A stretch of DNA of 64,000 bases, taken from contig LR746274.1 of assembly GCA_902729315.2 (NCBI GenBank), forward strand, positions 5,639,037 through 5,703,036. The letters run 5' to 3'. The stretch's first letter is position 1. Each line of letters starts with the position of its first letter. The DNA comes from Spirodela intermedia. Taxonomy: Eukaryota > Streptophyta > Magnoliopsida > Alismatales > Araceae. Positions 46,893-59,400 of the stretch are shown piece by piece. The notes beneath the pieces were generated by a model. The model was given only the letters and a program-made list of their open reading frames with translations, was not told the origin of the DNA and ran no database searches. Both the position numbers and the translations under genes were made by a program.

Positions 46893-47781
46893 CCCTGACA
46901 GCCGTCGGCTCTTCCCGAGTATTCTTTTCTGGCTGGAAGCCCTCGGATTTTCCCTCCGACCCCACCCTGTATTTTTATTTTACTTTTGAGGATTATGGAA
47001 GAGTGTAGGAGAGCAGGGCCGTCAAAAAAAAAAAAAAAAAACTCCATTAAACCCCTCCGCTGCCCCCAGAAAATAATAATCCAATGCTGTTATTTGTTTC
47101 ACTGTTACGAAATTAGAATCAAAGTGTTCTTCGATCTCTAGCTTCTGGCCCGGGCGAGTTCTCCAAGCTGATCTTGTTGGATCAAGTCCTTTTTATAAAA
47201 GATGAATTATAAATATTAATATATATATTTATTCCATGTTTGTTTCATTTCAGTAAATATGTTGGCAAGTGTTTTATTGATTTTTTAATCTATATTGGGG
47301 CTTACCATATTCATTTGAAATATCAGCATTTCGGAATTAAATATGACCAAAGTTTTGTGGAAACCAACATCTTGATGCCCCTAAATTAAGATCTATGTGA
47401 TCTCCGGCGAATCAGAAGATGAGGCTCTCTACTTACCCCGAATCGGAAACCCATAATAAATCTAAGATCATCAGGCCATAAATTATCATAATTGCAAGAA
47501 AATATCGACATCTGGAAAGTTGCATCTTCATGGGCTACATATAAATAGCAACAGCTCCCTTCCCACAGAAAGCAAGCATAATCTCAGGTGCTTCACAATA
47601 CCATCTGCTCAAGATCAATATGATATTTCTGAGAAGATGTTGACAGCTAGTCAATGGATAAGACCAAAAGTTTTGTAGAATCTTGTACATATAAATAGAA
47701 AAAAAAGTCTACCACAGAGTTCCTTGCTATAATCTCATCATCATATATGTCCTTGCCTTATAAGAAAAACTCCTCCCCTTT
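46893..47781. other. convergent 3' flanks of CstF64 and PDIL5-2
   Basis: This holds the 3' UTRs of both genes. A genomic A18 run at 47,024-47,041 lies 130 bases after the CstF64 stop. The rest is AT-rich with no further feature. Confidence 0.5.
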
Positions 47782-50700
47782 TCAGTCCTCCTTGTCCCCA
47801 GGCTGGTACTCTTCCTGCCTGGTCTGCTCAGAAACGGAGCTACTGGCAGCAGTGGAGCTGCTGCTGCTGCTTCCTAGTTGAGCACCATCATCGTCGTCTG
47901 ACCTGGTGACATATTGGATGACCATGATCACAGCGACGATGAACACGATGAGATATACGGTCCTGATGGTGATGAGTGAATTGATGAAGCCCATCAGTGA
48001 AGGGCCGCTGACCCTCTTCCGAATGGTTCTCCCTTCTCTGTATGCCTCGAGGAACTGGCTTACTTGAGAACCCTGGTCCAGATCGCCCTTAAGACTCTCT
48101 AAACCCTCAACCTGCGGAAATGATCCCGTCAGAAAAAAAAAAAGATGCCTCTCTCAAAAAAATGATGCAAGATTGAATGTATGTCATCTGATGTTTTTCT
48201 ATGAGTGATGATATAAAGATAGTGAGGGATAATCTCGGATATGGTGTGACACTATTATGTGAATTTATAAAGGGACTCCATTTATGGCAAATAAATTCCA
48301 CCCAGTAGTTCTTGTTCTCTCTACCAGGGATCATTCGCTATCTACAAAGATCGTCATGTTTAATACACTCCCGGACGATCTCCAAAAAAAAAAACAAAAA
48401 AAAAAAAAAAGGTCTTCCAAATTACCACATGAGTTTAGCTATCAGACTGCAAGCCAGAAGTGAAATTGAAGTCAGCAATGAAGGGATGGATTTCTCTTCA
48501 GAAGAATACACTACAAGAGAAAGGGAACAAAGAGAGATTTAATCCCATAAATGTTGACAAAATGTTCAGGGAAATTGTTCTAAGAAGGTAATCTATCCGT
48601 ATGTTATGTGTATATACATATGTAATATGATATTTCATAGACAAGAAAATAGCACATGTTATGCCACAAAAAAGAGATGTTCCTCACCACATGGTACTCT
48701 TCATTTCCGTCCCAGATGAGCATCTTTGGAAGCTCCGATTTCTTGTTGATGCCAAATGTTTCTGTGAAGTCTTCCCACTGCTTGACTCCAACATATGCAA
48801 ACACTAGGTCGCGATTCGCAGATGCAGCAGACTTCAAGATCTTCACAAGTTTCTGTGAATTCTCACCCACGTCATCTTCCAAAAATGTCACTACAATTCT
48901 TCGCTTGTCATCACCCATTTGCTTCAATGTCTCAAAGTTTATAGGAACGACCAGAGGCAGCTGATTCTGCTTAATATAATCCTCCAAAAAATCTCCTGCA
49001 CATTCCAAGAGAACCACATGTCAACACTTTCCATAAGTGGCATGGCGGAGATCATATGGGCCAAGCAAATAAATGACCCATCTGATTAGACATTCAGCTT
49101 TTGCATGTTTCAGCAGGCAAGAGGCCATCGCAATGGACTCTCCATGAATCTGTCCTCCTCAAGAAAGAGGAGAATGAGATCCACTGTCCCCCCGCCCCGA
49201 GGAGGAGACGGGGCAGAGTGTGTGGTTTATCAACATGATCAGCTATGGAAGAGTTAACTTGTTAATCCGCCAGCCATCCCCATACCCAGGGCATAAATGG
49301 AGTCCAGAGATGAATGTGGGACATCATGAGATGTAAACAGTATTGGATGTGACGTCCACAACCAGACATCGAGTAGCAAAACTTACTCCAGCCAGATGGC
49401 TCTAGTAAAATCCTCCGAATGCAGGATTGAATGCAGAAATAATCACGTCAAGTACACACATGATTTTCAGAAGAAGAAAAAAATCCTAGCCATTTCAATG
49501 AAGACATTTATATAGTATTTCAGCTTTTAATTTGCCAAATAAGTAACTTGGTGTTTCATATTTGTTCCATTTTATTCGGCAACTAACAGCAGATTGATTC
49601 CAGCGCACTATTGTACGTGCCAAAAAAATAAAAGCATGTTTATGAGGATAAATATGCATAACGCGGATTCTCGTTTTCACATTAACCAAATTTAAGCCAA
49701 GAACATCTTCGCAGAATTACATGCTTTCAACTCTCCATATTTTTGGCAAAATACACACAAAACCTTTACCCAGTTCCTTCTTTACCTTCGTTTTTTTCTG
49801 TAGAGTAATGATCATCATCATTTGTTCGCTATATTCAATGTGTTCATGAATGTCTTACAGCACACAATTTTCTATATGGCATAATAGTGTACTCGCCTAT
49901 CGAACTTATACAAGAACAGAACATCAATACAAAATCTGTAGACTAAAGCAGATAAAAGACTGCCATTTCTTGTTCCAAACGTACCATCGAAAGGGCCATA
50001 AAAGACGCTTTGCTGATTATACTTGGGGTGAAGAGAGACCAATGCAGGAACCTTGTCAAAGTCGTATCTTACCATAACATCTTCAGAGAAATCTTTTGCT
50101 ACAGAAAACCAGGCTTTTTTCTTGTATTTCTTCGCTAATTCATATATTACAGACTGATTCAAGTCAAAGCCGATGAATACCGGAAAACTTGTTCCAGCAG
50201 ACTCAACAAAATCATGAATGCCAGAATCTGATTCAAGTATAACCACATCAGGCGCAGCAAACTTTCTCAAATATCTAACAAGCAAATCATGTCTCCTTGG
50301 ACCAGAGTAATCAGTTGGGATGCCATGAATAAAAACCTTCAATGTGGGAAACCCGCTACAACAAAAGAGGAGAAAAATCATTTTTCAGTTTTGTTGTCCA
50401 AAATCATATTTCCATGCTTAAGAGTAAATAATAACTCCTAAGGGAAAAATCACATGCGGAAGCCATCCATTAAAAATATTTACTACTATAATAAATAATA
50501 ACAAGTAAAATTAAGGTGGAAATCAAATAAATGTCCACATACTCAATTTCATATTTAGAAGCAAGTTTGGAATATTTATCAGCATTTATTTTGGCAATCA
50601 CAATGGGGTGATCCAACTGAGCGAGTAGGGGCGCAGCAGCATCCAACTGCAAACAACAAATAAAAGGCATCATCAGGATGCTTTATCACGCATGAACCAA

Positions 50701-53237
50701 AGAAGTTTTAGAATAAGAGGAAACTCGGTTGGGAATCCTTAAAGAATTGTAAATAACAAGACAGCAATAACCATACTTCTATTTCAAACCAACCATACCA
50801 ATAAAATCAAATCCATCGACATCTGATACAACATACGAATGATGAGAAATTTTCAAACCTGTCAACACATTCCAGACATGTACTACAAGGTAAAAACTTT
50901 CTCAGTTGGGCATGTTTAATTTATTAAAATTATTCTATATACATGAGTAGGAGAGCAGACAGACACACACACGTGCACAGGCAACACGTACTTGAGCCCT
51001 CATATTTTTCATATTTCATCCGCACATCTATGCCAAGACCTTTTGCTTCCTTGCCTGAATTTTGGAAACTAAAGATCCAAAGCACAGAACAGTGGTAGAA
51101 AACAGTATGTGAAATGATTTCCCTTTGGATGTCAGTACTGACAATGAACAAAACCAAAAATACAGAGTCAAATATCAGATAGTGTTACATTTTTTTGGTT
51201 GGGAAAAGTTACAGTATTGATAGGGTTATTTCAGAGTGGAGTATATATATCTTGAACCATTTCTCGATTTGTGAGTGTCATCCTTGCGCAGGGGCCATGC
51301 TAATCCTCTCTGTATCGTTCCAATTTTATCGGATGTCCCCGAAGGGACAATTTTTAACTTGACATTAAATGACCGCCAAAATAGGTTTCGTGTGAAAATG
51401 AAAGTTTAATTTTCCTTTCTTGGGAGGAGGTTCTATGGCTATCAACAATCACATTTCTGTCATGACACCAGCGAGAAGCCATAAATTAAAGAGCTAGAAA
51501 AAGGGGTTTTAAGCATTCTTATTAAGTAAAATCCGTCAAGTTTCCATACTAGCACCATATTCTAGTAAACATCTTAATTAATATTCTATTACCTATTCCA
51601 ACCGTCCTAATTTCCTTCAACAGACAAGATATGATAAGTACGTACCAAAAATTCTATTACAAGAGAGCCATTGTATACCCACCACCTGGCAGTAAATAAC
51701 AATATGTCAATTCTTTAAAGGCAAGATCTTCAACACACTACATCAATTAACATAGCCTGGCTCCACTGCTGCCATCATCATCATCATTATCAAAAATCCT
51801 GCGTAATTAACCTTATGATAGCAATGCAAGATACATAGGGGAAACTTGACTATACATAAAGGTTCTGCACTAATGCTGATGTCTCAGTCTCTCGAGTAAA
51901 GTCTAAAAAAGAAGAATAGAATATGAAAAATTTGTAACAAGAAAGCTTTAAAAATAGCCCAGTAGCAAAATAAAAAATAATTATATCAGGCTACATACAA
52001 TCAGGCACTCATCTCAAAGTTCGGGAAAAGCATTTTACCATAAGGAAAAGGAAGAATTAAAAAAAAAAAAACAAGTTTGTATGCATGTGCGCATGAACTG
52101 AAACAACTATACTGCATTTACAAGGAGGGGAAGGATGGAAACAATATCGAAACTGTAAATGCATGAAGCATTTGGATCACAATCTGACAGTTTTGAATAT
52201 TTAAGCAAATCATACAAACACAGGCACCACCAAACTTTCAACAAATGAGTAAAGCTGATGTTAGAATGTTTCAACACATCCACCTCTACTCACCATTCCT
52301 CTACTGTAAATGGTTGTCACCGGTTGTTTGACAGATGGACTACTGATGATATTTCTATTGCATTCAGGCACCACCAATTTATAGGAACATGAATAGTTCA
52401 AAACATGTTTGGAAAAAAAGAAAAAGTTGAACATCTATTTCGTAGTTGCAAAGTGACAGGAGAAAATATGGGGAAAAGACCAAAGAAGAAGATTTGTCGA
52501 GTCAATTTTCTGTCATAGAGGAATGGTGAGTAGACCTAAACAAGCTCCCCACAGCCTCAGCCTCAGCCTCTCGAAAGTCCACTTTCTGGTTTTTGATTTG
52601 TCACCTCCATCAGTGACTCCTCTACGGCTTAAAATGGATGCATCTGACAAACTCTTTGATAATCATAATCAACTCGCTACAGTTTATAGCCAACAATCTA
52701 ACTATTTTCTTTGCATTGTGGATTCCATACCCAACGTGATCTTAGATTCTAAATTACTGATCAGTTCTCCTCTATGGCGGATATGACATGGGATAACAGC
52801 ATCAATCAAAAAGGTTTCAGCCAGCACAGACAGAAATAAAAGAAACTTGTCGCATGAAACCTAATACTAAAATACACAGCTTTCAAATAACTTGGAAGCC
52901 ACGTGACCGAAGAGATACAGATTGACATGAATAGGACACCGCAGAGCACAAATGACACCACATCGTCCAGAATGTCTGAGATGCATAGAGAAACAGGGTG
53001 GAGACAGTTGCGAACCTCGGGAGCCAGGCGCTTGCAGTGCCCGCACCAGGGAGCGTAAAAGTCGACGAGGATGTAATCAATGGAGGAGATCGCCGCGTCA
53101 AAATTGGATTCCTCAAGCTCCAAGACCGTCCCATCGGCGGAGAACTCGTGTGCCGAGAGTAGAGGTGCAGCGGCGGACAAGATTGAAGCCAACAGGAGGA
53201 GGAGAAACCCTCCCAGATGAGATTGACGAGGCTCCAT
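47782..53237 (-). CDS. PDIL5-2: membrane-anchored protein disulfide isomerase-like PDIL5-2 type, 444 aa
   Basis: Minus-strand exons are 53237-53016, 50646-50543, 50355-49985, 48995-48688 and 48111-47782, in phase to 445 codons. It is predicted to make or shuffle disulfides in the ER or a secretory membrane. Residues 1-30 are a signal peptide (hydrophobic [19 protein letters not shown]). One thioredoxin domain carries [14 protein letters not shown], with CGHC at 65-68. [12 protein letters not shown] spans the exon 2/3 junction, and two redox-inactive thioredoxin-like segments follow. A transmembrane helix lies at about 386-403 ([18 protein letters not shown]), then an acidic Ser-rich tail ending EYQPGDKED with no KDEL. 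Single active site, C-terminal helix and length fit PDIL5-2 (Arabidopsis protein about 440 aa). ATG 53,237 is the first ATG before the signal peptide. Intron 1 (2,369 bases) contains a U6 snRNA-like copy. No damage is seen. Confidence 0.93.
51252..51348 (-). ncRNA. U6 snRNA-like sequence, probable pseudogene
   Basis: The minus strand matches plant U6 from the 5' stem-loop (gtcccttcggggac) through tggaacgatacagaga, attagcatggcccctgcgca and aaatcgagaaatgg. By eye I count three differences in 97 bases: A to G just after ACAGAGA, G to T in the acacgcacaaat stretch, and C to T near the 3' end. ACAGAGA and the AGC triad are intact. The 3' U-run is replaced by gatatata. No USE element or TATA at -30 is visible upstream (plus strand, 51,349-51,420). 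It lies in intron 1 of PDIL5-2 in the same orientation. A dead retro-inserted copy is most likely. Confidence 0.85.
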
Positions 53238-53664
53238 CTCCCTCCAGCTTCGCCTCCGGCTCCTCCGAGCTACAGGAGGAGAATCGTAGCCTTGTTTCCG
53301 ATCGGAGAGTTTTTTCAGTTACTTTCTGGCTCCTGGGGGAATCATCCAAATGGTCTGGGCCGGGGATCTTCTAAACTAGGCCTGGGCATGAGTCTGGTTA
53401 TGGGCCTGTATCCAAATGACTAACCCCTTGGACCGTAGCCCATGGGTTTATTGGAGTCTCCTCATGAGACCGCCAGACAATCTTCCAATATTTTGAACCT
53501 TTGGCAAATCCGTAAATTTCAATAATTATTTTTCCCCAGCCCAAACCAGCCCAATTATATTTGACCCGACAAAAACTCAACAATGACATGATTTCTTAAA
53601 AATAATAGCTTTAATAAGAGAGAATAAAATAGGCCTATTGTGCTCTATATGTGCATATTCTGGA
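53238..53664 (-). promoter_or_regulatory. PDIL5-2 5' UTR and proximal promoter
   Basis: 53,238-53,330 is probably leader (purine/pyrimidine-rich, GC-rich). Further upstream, several TGGGCC/AGCCCA-like motifs occur between 53,380 and 53,560 (ggcctgggcat, atgggcctg, agcccatggg, agcccaaaccagccca). These are common in plant site II promoters. Confidence 0.4.
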
Positions 53665-53881
53665 GGGGGGGGGGGGAGAGAGAGAGAGAGGAAGGGAGAG
53701 GGGGAGATAGAGGAGAGAAGGGGAGAGAGGAGAGGAGAGGAGAGGAGATAGGAGGAGAGAGAGAGAAGGAGAGAGGAGAGAGAGGAGAAGAGAGAGGAGA
53801 GGAGAGAGGAGAGGGAGAGAGGGAGAGAGAGGAGAGAGAGAGGAGGGAGAAGGGAGGGAGGGAGAGAGAGGGAGAGGAGAG

Positions 53882-53921
<40 letters not shown>

Positions 53922-53947
53922 GGAGAGGAGAGAAGAGAGAGAGGGAG

Positions 53948-53992
<45 letters not shown>

Positions 53993-54065
53993 GAGAGAGA
54001 GAAGAGTAGAGAGAGGGAGAGAGGGAGGGAGAGGGAGGGAGAGAGAGAGAGGGAGGGAGGGAGAG

Positions 54066-54123
<58 letters not shown>

Positions 54124-54210
54124 TAGAGAGAGTAGAGAGAGAGAGAGAGAGGGAGAGGGAGAGAGGGAGAGGGAGAGAGGGAGGGAGAGAGAGAGAGAGG
54201 GAGAGAGAGT

Positions 54211-54241
<31 letters not shown>

Positions 54242-54246
54242 AGAGA
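53665..54246. repeat. (GA)n polypurine tract of about 580 bp
   Basis: The plus strand is almost wholly purine from a G12 run at 53,665-53,676 to about 54,246. It consists of (GA)n runs interrupted by GG and occasional T (gtag). It lies about 430 bases upstream of the PDIL5-2 start, where it reads as a TC tract. The Ser/Leu-rich and Glu/Arg-rich frames across it are low-complexity artefacts. Confidence 0.95.
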
Positions 54247-56403
54247 CAGAGATGGAGAGAGTTTATGGGTGTGGTAAATTGGGCCAAACAAAGTCTCATC
54301 TTTCTTTGAATTGTGCGGTTCAAGCGTCACATAGATGGAATAGATTAAGGGAAAACGTCCAACCCCTACTGCTTTTAGGAAAAACCCTAAGTGATATTTG
54401 GTTATTACAAAAAAGCACGCAAAATTTATTATTTATTCAGTTTCAAAGTGAGTATTTAATAATATGTTCTTAACCTTTGCAATGGTAACTGATGTTAAAA
54501 AACGTTTCAGGTAGGAAACAAATGGCGATGAAAGGGTGTGTTTTTAGTAATAAACGCAAAATAAATGGTTCCAAGAGCTGTCTAACCTTTTTACTAGTCT
54601 GGGGTATTTCTGAATTATATATATATTTTATATTTAATAATAACGTATTTTCTAAATCAGAATTATCATCATTCAAGCTGAGATCAATATCATATACTAA
54701 TCCAATAGATAAACCATAAAACTGCCCAAAAAAATCATATTTACACGTCATAAATGAAGCTAATCAGTTTATCTAATTATTTTGATTCTCTTTGGGCCTT
54801 GAAGAGTCCAAACAAGTTTTATTCCGGGGCATTGTTGCATGTGTCAGAAAATAAACCGCCACGTGGATGCTCGTTATAATGGGCCGGACGCATCACAGCC
54901 CAGAGGACTGGCCCGCCCGAGCTGGGAAAAATATATTTATTTCGGCATCGTTTCAGCCTCGTTTTAAATATATGAATAAACAAAAACAACCAAGACTGCT
55001 GTCTCATCATTGGATGATCCAACGTCTACGTGGCGGTCCCTACGAAAGCGGACGGACCCTGTGGTGGGGCCCGTCTTGTTCTCATCCTTGCCGCTCTCCC
55101 TATGTCTAGGCTGACCGCCTCCGATGCGCGACAGCCGAATCGACGGCACGGATCGCCCCTCGCCGAACTCCGCCGCTGGATTCTCCCCGTCGGATTGTGC
55201 TGTTCCGGAGGGTGGTGAGGCCCAGGAGACCAGAAGATTCCGCCCCTAGCTTCCGAGGGTGGGGAATGGCGTCTGTAGCGGGTGAGATCGTTTGTGTGCT
55301 ACCCATTCAGATATATCCACGTGGCAGAATATGTTCTACTCGCCACTTGGGGTGTCAGCGGGCCGAATTTGTGTGCTATATAAGATCGGCCCGGCTCAGT
55401 CTGGATGGGCTCGTCGTGGCCCGTAGGCTTCTCCCCAAGCCGTCCCCATAATAATGACGACCACAGCCTTTCTGTGGCTAGACAGGGCCGGTCGGGGGTT
55501 AACAAAAAAGCCCGACCCGGATTATTAAATGGGTTGGGACCGGCCCGGCCCATGTATACCTACCATGGGAGCCGATACCCGAACTTCTTTTAACCCGTGA
55601 TAGTCGGCACGTACGTCTCGCAGTGCCATAAGCTAGGATAAGGCCGATGGCAGAGGTGGACACAATCATGACCGTCCATTTTCGAAGAAGTCGAATCTAA
55701 ATTTAAAAAAGACGCACAGAATCAACGTCCAGATCTAGGTGTACGGTCAACATCGGCCACGTCAGTAAGGGTGCTCCCTTCGATTTCGCTCCAGCGAAGA
55801 CAGATAGAGCAAACCAACTCGACTTACAAAAATAGGCCAATTAATTAATTAATTAAGGGAATGCTTTTCCGTGGTCCATCGAGCGGCGGGGGGGGGGGGG
55901 GCATCGATGGGGGACGGCTCCTCTAGGGTGCCACGGATATGCACTGGCATCCCCTCCCAGCGCGAGAGAATCTTCCACCGTACTTCTCTGATCGATCTCC
56001 GGTTGATATTAGTTCAGATCTGGACGTGTTGCCGCGCACAGACCGCCTCCCGCTCCTCCCCTCAGCTCGCTCATGGAATCTGATGTTTCCATCCGCGTAG
56101 AATTCCGACGTTCAGGTACCGGTAGTTCCTGCGAATTTTCTTTCCGTCTGGCGTAGTGGATGTCTTCGTTGGGAGAATTTTCGCCTTATGATTCTGCGTC
56201 GATTTATTTCCCTTCCATTTCTAGTAGGCGTGATTGATCGTTCCCTTCGCTGGCTCTTGTCCGTGTTATTTTCTGCAGAGTTGCAAGAAGGGCAGAGGCT
56301 TTATTTCGATCTGTGGAAGAAGGGGTTTTAGACTTGATAACGCGGACACGCGCTCGAGCTGACCGAATCGGACTTGGGCATTTGTAACTCCTTTTTTCTG
56401 ACG
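54247..56403. promoter_or_regulatory. divergent intergenic region and RMR gene leader
   Basis: No gene is seen. 54,250-54,780 is AT-rich. 54,800-55,650 is GC-rich with gggccgg- and ggcccgg-type motifs and an acgtggc near 55,029. A G14 run lies at 55,888-55,901. The RMR leader probably starts near 55,950. A 27-codon upstream frame (ATG 56,073, TAG 56,154-56,156) is present. A plausible leader intron (cag|gtaccgg at about 56,115 to tgcag at about 56,279) would shorten it if spliced. Confidence 0.4.
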
Positions 56404-59400
56404 ATGTGCGGAACGGGTGCGATGGGTTTTATGCGAGGGGGAGGGTGCGTGGGAACGCTAGTGTATCTTCTTCTTTCTTTGCTAGCGGTTAGAAGCACAG
56501 GCACTGTCGTGTTAATCGGGAAGAACGTATCACTATCTTTCGACGATATTGAAGCTAACTTTTGTAAGTGATGGCATATTTTGCTTCGGTACTTTGTATT
56601 TTCCTCTTGATTACCAATCCTTTTTGCTCTCCTCTTTGCAATTAATGGTTTCGAGCCTCTATTTTCTTCAATTTAATGCATTGCGTTGTTTTTCTGCTTC
56701 CAATTAGCGTTCTGACTTGAGCGTATCTGTTATATGTAGAAAGACGAGCAATTAACATCGATTGAATTAGTATTTTTTCTTTCTTCATCTACGCCAAAAG
56801 AAACTTGTCTTTTAAAATGTAAGATGCTCGTCATTTGGTAAAAGGCACTTAGTTAAATAGTCTAGTTTGATAAATTATCTTGCAAGAGAGCACCTAGGTA
56901 AGTCCCAATCGGAATTCACTACCCCTGAGCACCGCCTACCTGTGCTTTTGAACAAATTGATATCTTGAAGATGCTTATCTCAGATGATTTATCCTTTGGT
57001 TGTGTGGATGCTAGTCCTTTGCAAGAACTAGGAACATAGAACTGGAAGGTGTGGTTAGGTTACAGTTTCAAAAGAAAAATGCACACATGCGACTGGAAGG
57101 AAGAAGACTTCAAACTTAGTATAGAAAACTAATATGTATGCACGATTTTAAGGTCAAGAATATGTAACTTGAACCAGTTAAGACGTGAAGGTTAGGGCTG
57201 TCCTGACGTCAAGATAAGAAATATATTGAAATGTTATGACTGCATAAAATGTAATGTAATCTATCGGAGTTATGTAGAAGAGAAGATATAATACTCAGTA
57301 TCAAAGGGACTTGAGGCATTTTATTATGGAGATAAATGTCGCAGGTGCGGCCTTAAGTGCACTATTCGGATGAACTGAGGTTGGCAAAGTGTTAGTCTAA
57401 TCTATGACCTTATAAAGCTATAATGGGAGCATAAAGGTCCCCAAGGCAACATGAACCCAAGAGAGTACTTTTGGCTGATTCTAGTACGTATTATCTAAGG
57501 GGGGGAAAGTTGTTGATAAACACATTTGAAATGGTGCTTCAGTTACGTATTATATGTACACTTATTTGTTGATGACTTTTCTATAACGACTTTTCTGTAA
57601 CGACTTTTCTCCCCCTTGAAATATTGGTCCTCTGTGTTTGCATGCATGTACTCACCTGAAGAGACTGAGCATTCCTCTGGGAAAACCATGTTCATTTCAC
57701 ATAGGTTTTCATATTTTATTCCATAATATTGTTCTTTGGAACTGCCTACGTACATTTTACATATAAATTATTCTCAATGCCCATGCTTTTTCTCTGCAAC
57801 TCGTCTTTTTAGTGAAGTGTACAGCGTTTCTTTGCTGTTTACCTTATTTCAGAAAATCCATGATAATTTCACGTCACGATGTGAATTAACCTTTGTCACT
57901 ATTATTGTTGTCTTCTCTGGTTTCAGCACCTGCAATAAAAAGTTCCGGTATATCTGGAGTTTTGTATGTGGCAGAACCTCTTGATGCCTGCTCTCCATTA
58001 ACCAATAATGTAGAAGAAGCTACCACTTCATTTGCACTCATTATACGAGGAGGATGCACATTTGATGATAAAGTAATGGCTGCACAAAAGGCAGGATTCA
58101 AGGCCGCCATCGTATACGACAATGAAGATGGTGGTCCTCTAGTTGCAAGTAATGTGCTTTTGGTTTCACAAATTTGCACGTCTTTTTATAAATTTTCCGT
58201 GTCTTTGTTACATCTTGAAAGGAATGGCCTGCAGTCTTTTGCAGATTGAAAGATAAAAATTGTACTAAAGTTGATCCTGTCTTACACTGTGCATGAAATA
58301 CTCTTCTCTTGTTTATTTTTCTTGTGTCTGTGTTTGGCTCTTAGATCTCATGTTTCTGATCGTATCCACACAGTTGTACTTCAAAATCGTTTCTTGGACC
58401 AAGCGCTGGTGTGATATGCATACTAGTCTGCTTTTTATTTCGTGAAAATGCTGATAGTTGTCGCACCTTTTTTTTGTCACTTTTGGCTACAATTTATCTC
58501 GAGAAAATTCTTTTTTAAATGATGGAAATAAGCTCTTTGAATGGCGACCCAGTGATCCCAAATAAGTAAATTGGTAGTGGTTCAGAAGTTCTCATCTCTT
58601 GCATATCCTTTGCATTTTTGTCTAGATCTCCTCTTTACATACATTTTAGCTGGGCAGGGAAGTTTTTCTCCTTTGGCACAGTAAAGGCTCTCTTCATAGG
58701 CCTTACAGTCATTTCCCCCTTTTCTCTTCACTCCTACCCCCATTATTCTTGATGTTCTAAACCTAAAACTTATAGAAGTTGATTCATGCATCTTATCCAT
58801 CCCATGCATGATTTTTTTTTTTAATTAGCCATTCGAAAACGTATAATATTTTATGGTCGACTGATCTATTGACTTAATCTGGGTTACAAATGGTCACAGT
58901 GGCAGGGAGTCCTGAGGGCATCAGAATACATGCTATATTTATATCCAAAGCTTCAGGTGAGATGCTGAAGTACTACGCAGGACGCTCGGACGTTGACCTA
59001 TGGATCATACCCACCTTTGAAAACTCAGCCTGGTCAATAATGGCTATCTCTTTCATTTCCCTCCTGGCCATGTCCGCTGTTCTGGCTACGTGCTTCTTCG
59101 TGCGTAGACACCGTATAAGGCGTGAGCGGCCCAGAGCCCCCAATGTAAGAGAATTCCACGGGATGAGCAAGCATCTGGTGAAAGCAATGCCCAGCATCAT
59201 CTTCACATCAGCCCTGGAGGACAACTGCACGTCAAGAACTTGTGCTATCTGCCTCGAGGACTACAATGTAGGGGAGCAAATCAGAATCCTGCCATGCCGT
59301 CACAGTAAGTCAACTCCTATAACGGCCCATCTATTAATTATGCTCGTGATTATCTTATTTTTTTTAGTATTCTGGTCTCTCTTCCTACTTCGAAAAAGAT

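Noticed and set aside
52523-52786. 87-codon plus-strand frame in PDIL5-2 intron 1
   Set aside because: It lies in an intron on the opposite strand, has no motif and has low-complexity Ser/Leu content.
53577-54330. Long Ser/Leu-rich minus-strand frames and Glu/Arg-rich plus-strand frames
   Set aside because: They are translations of the (GA)n tract; all frames stay open because the repeat lacks stop codons.
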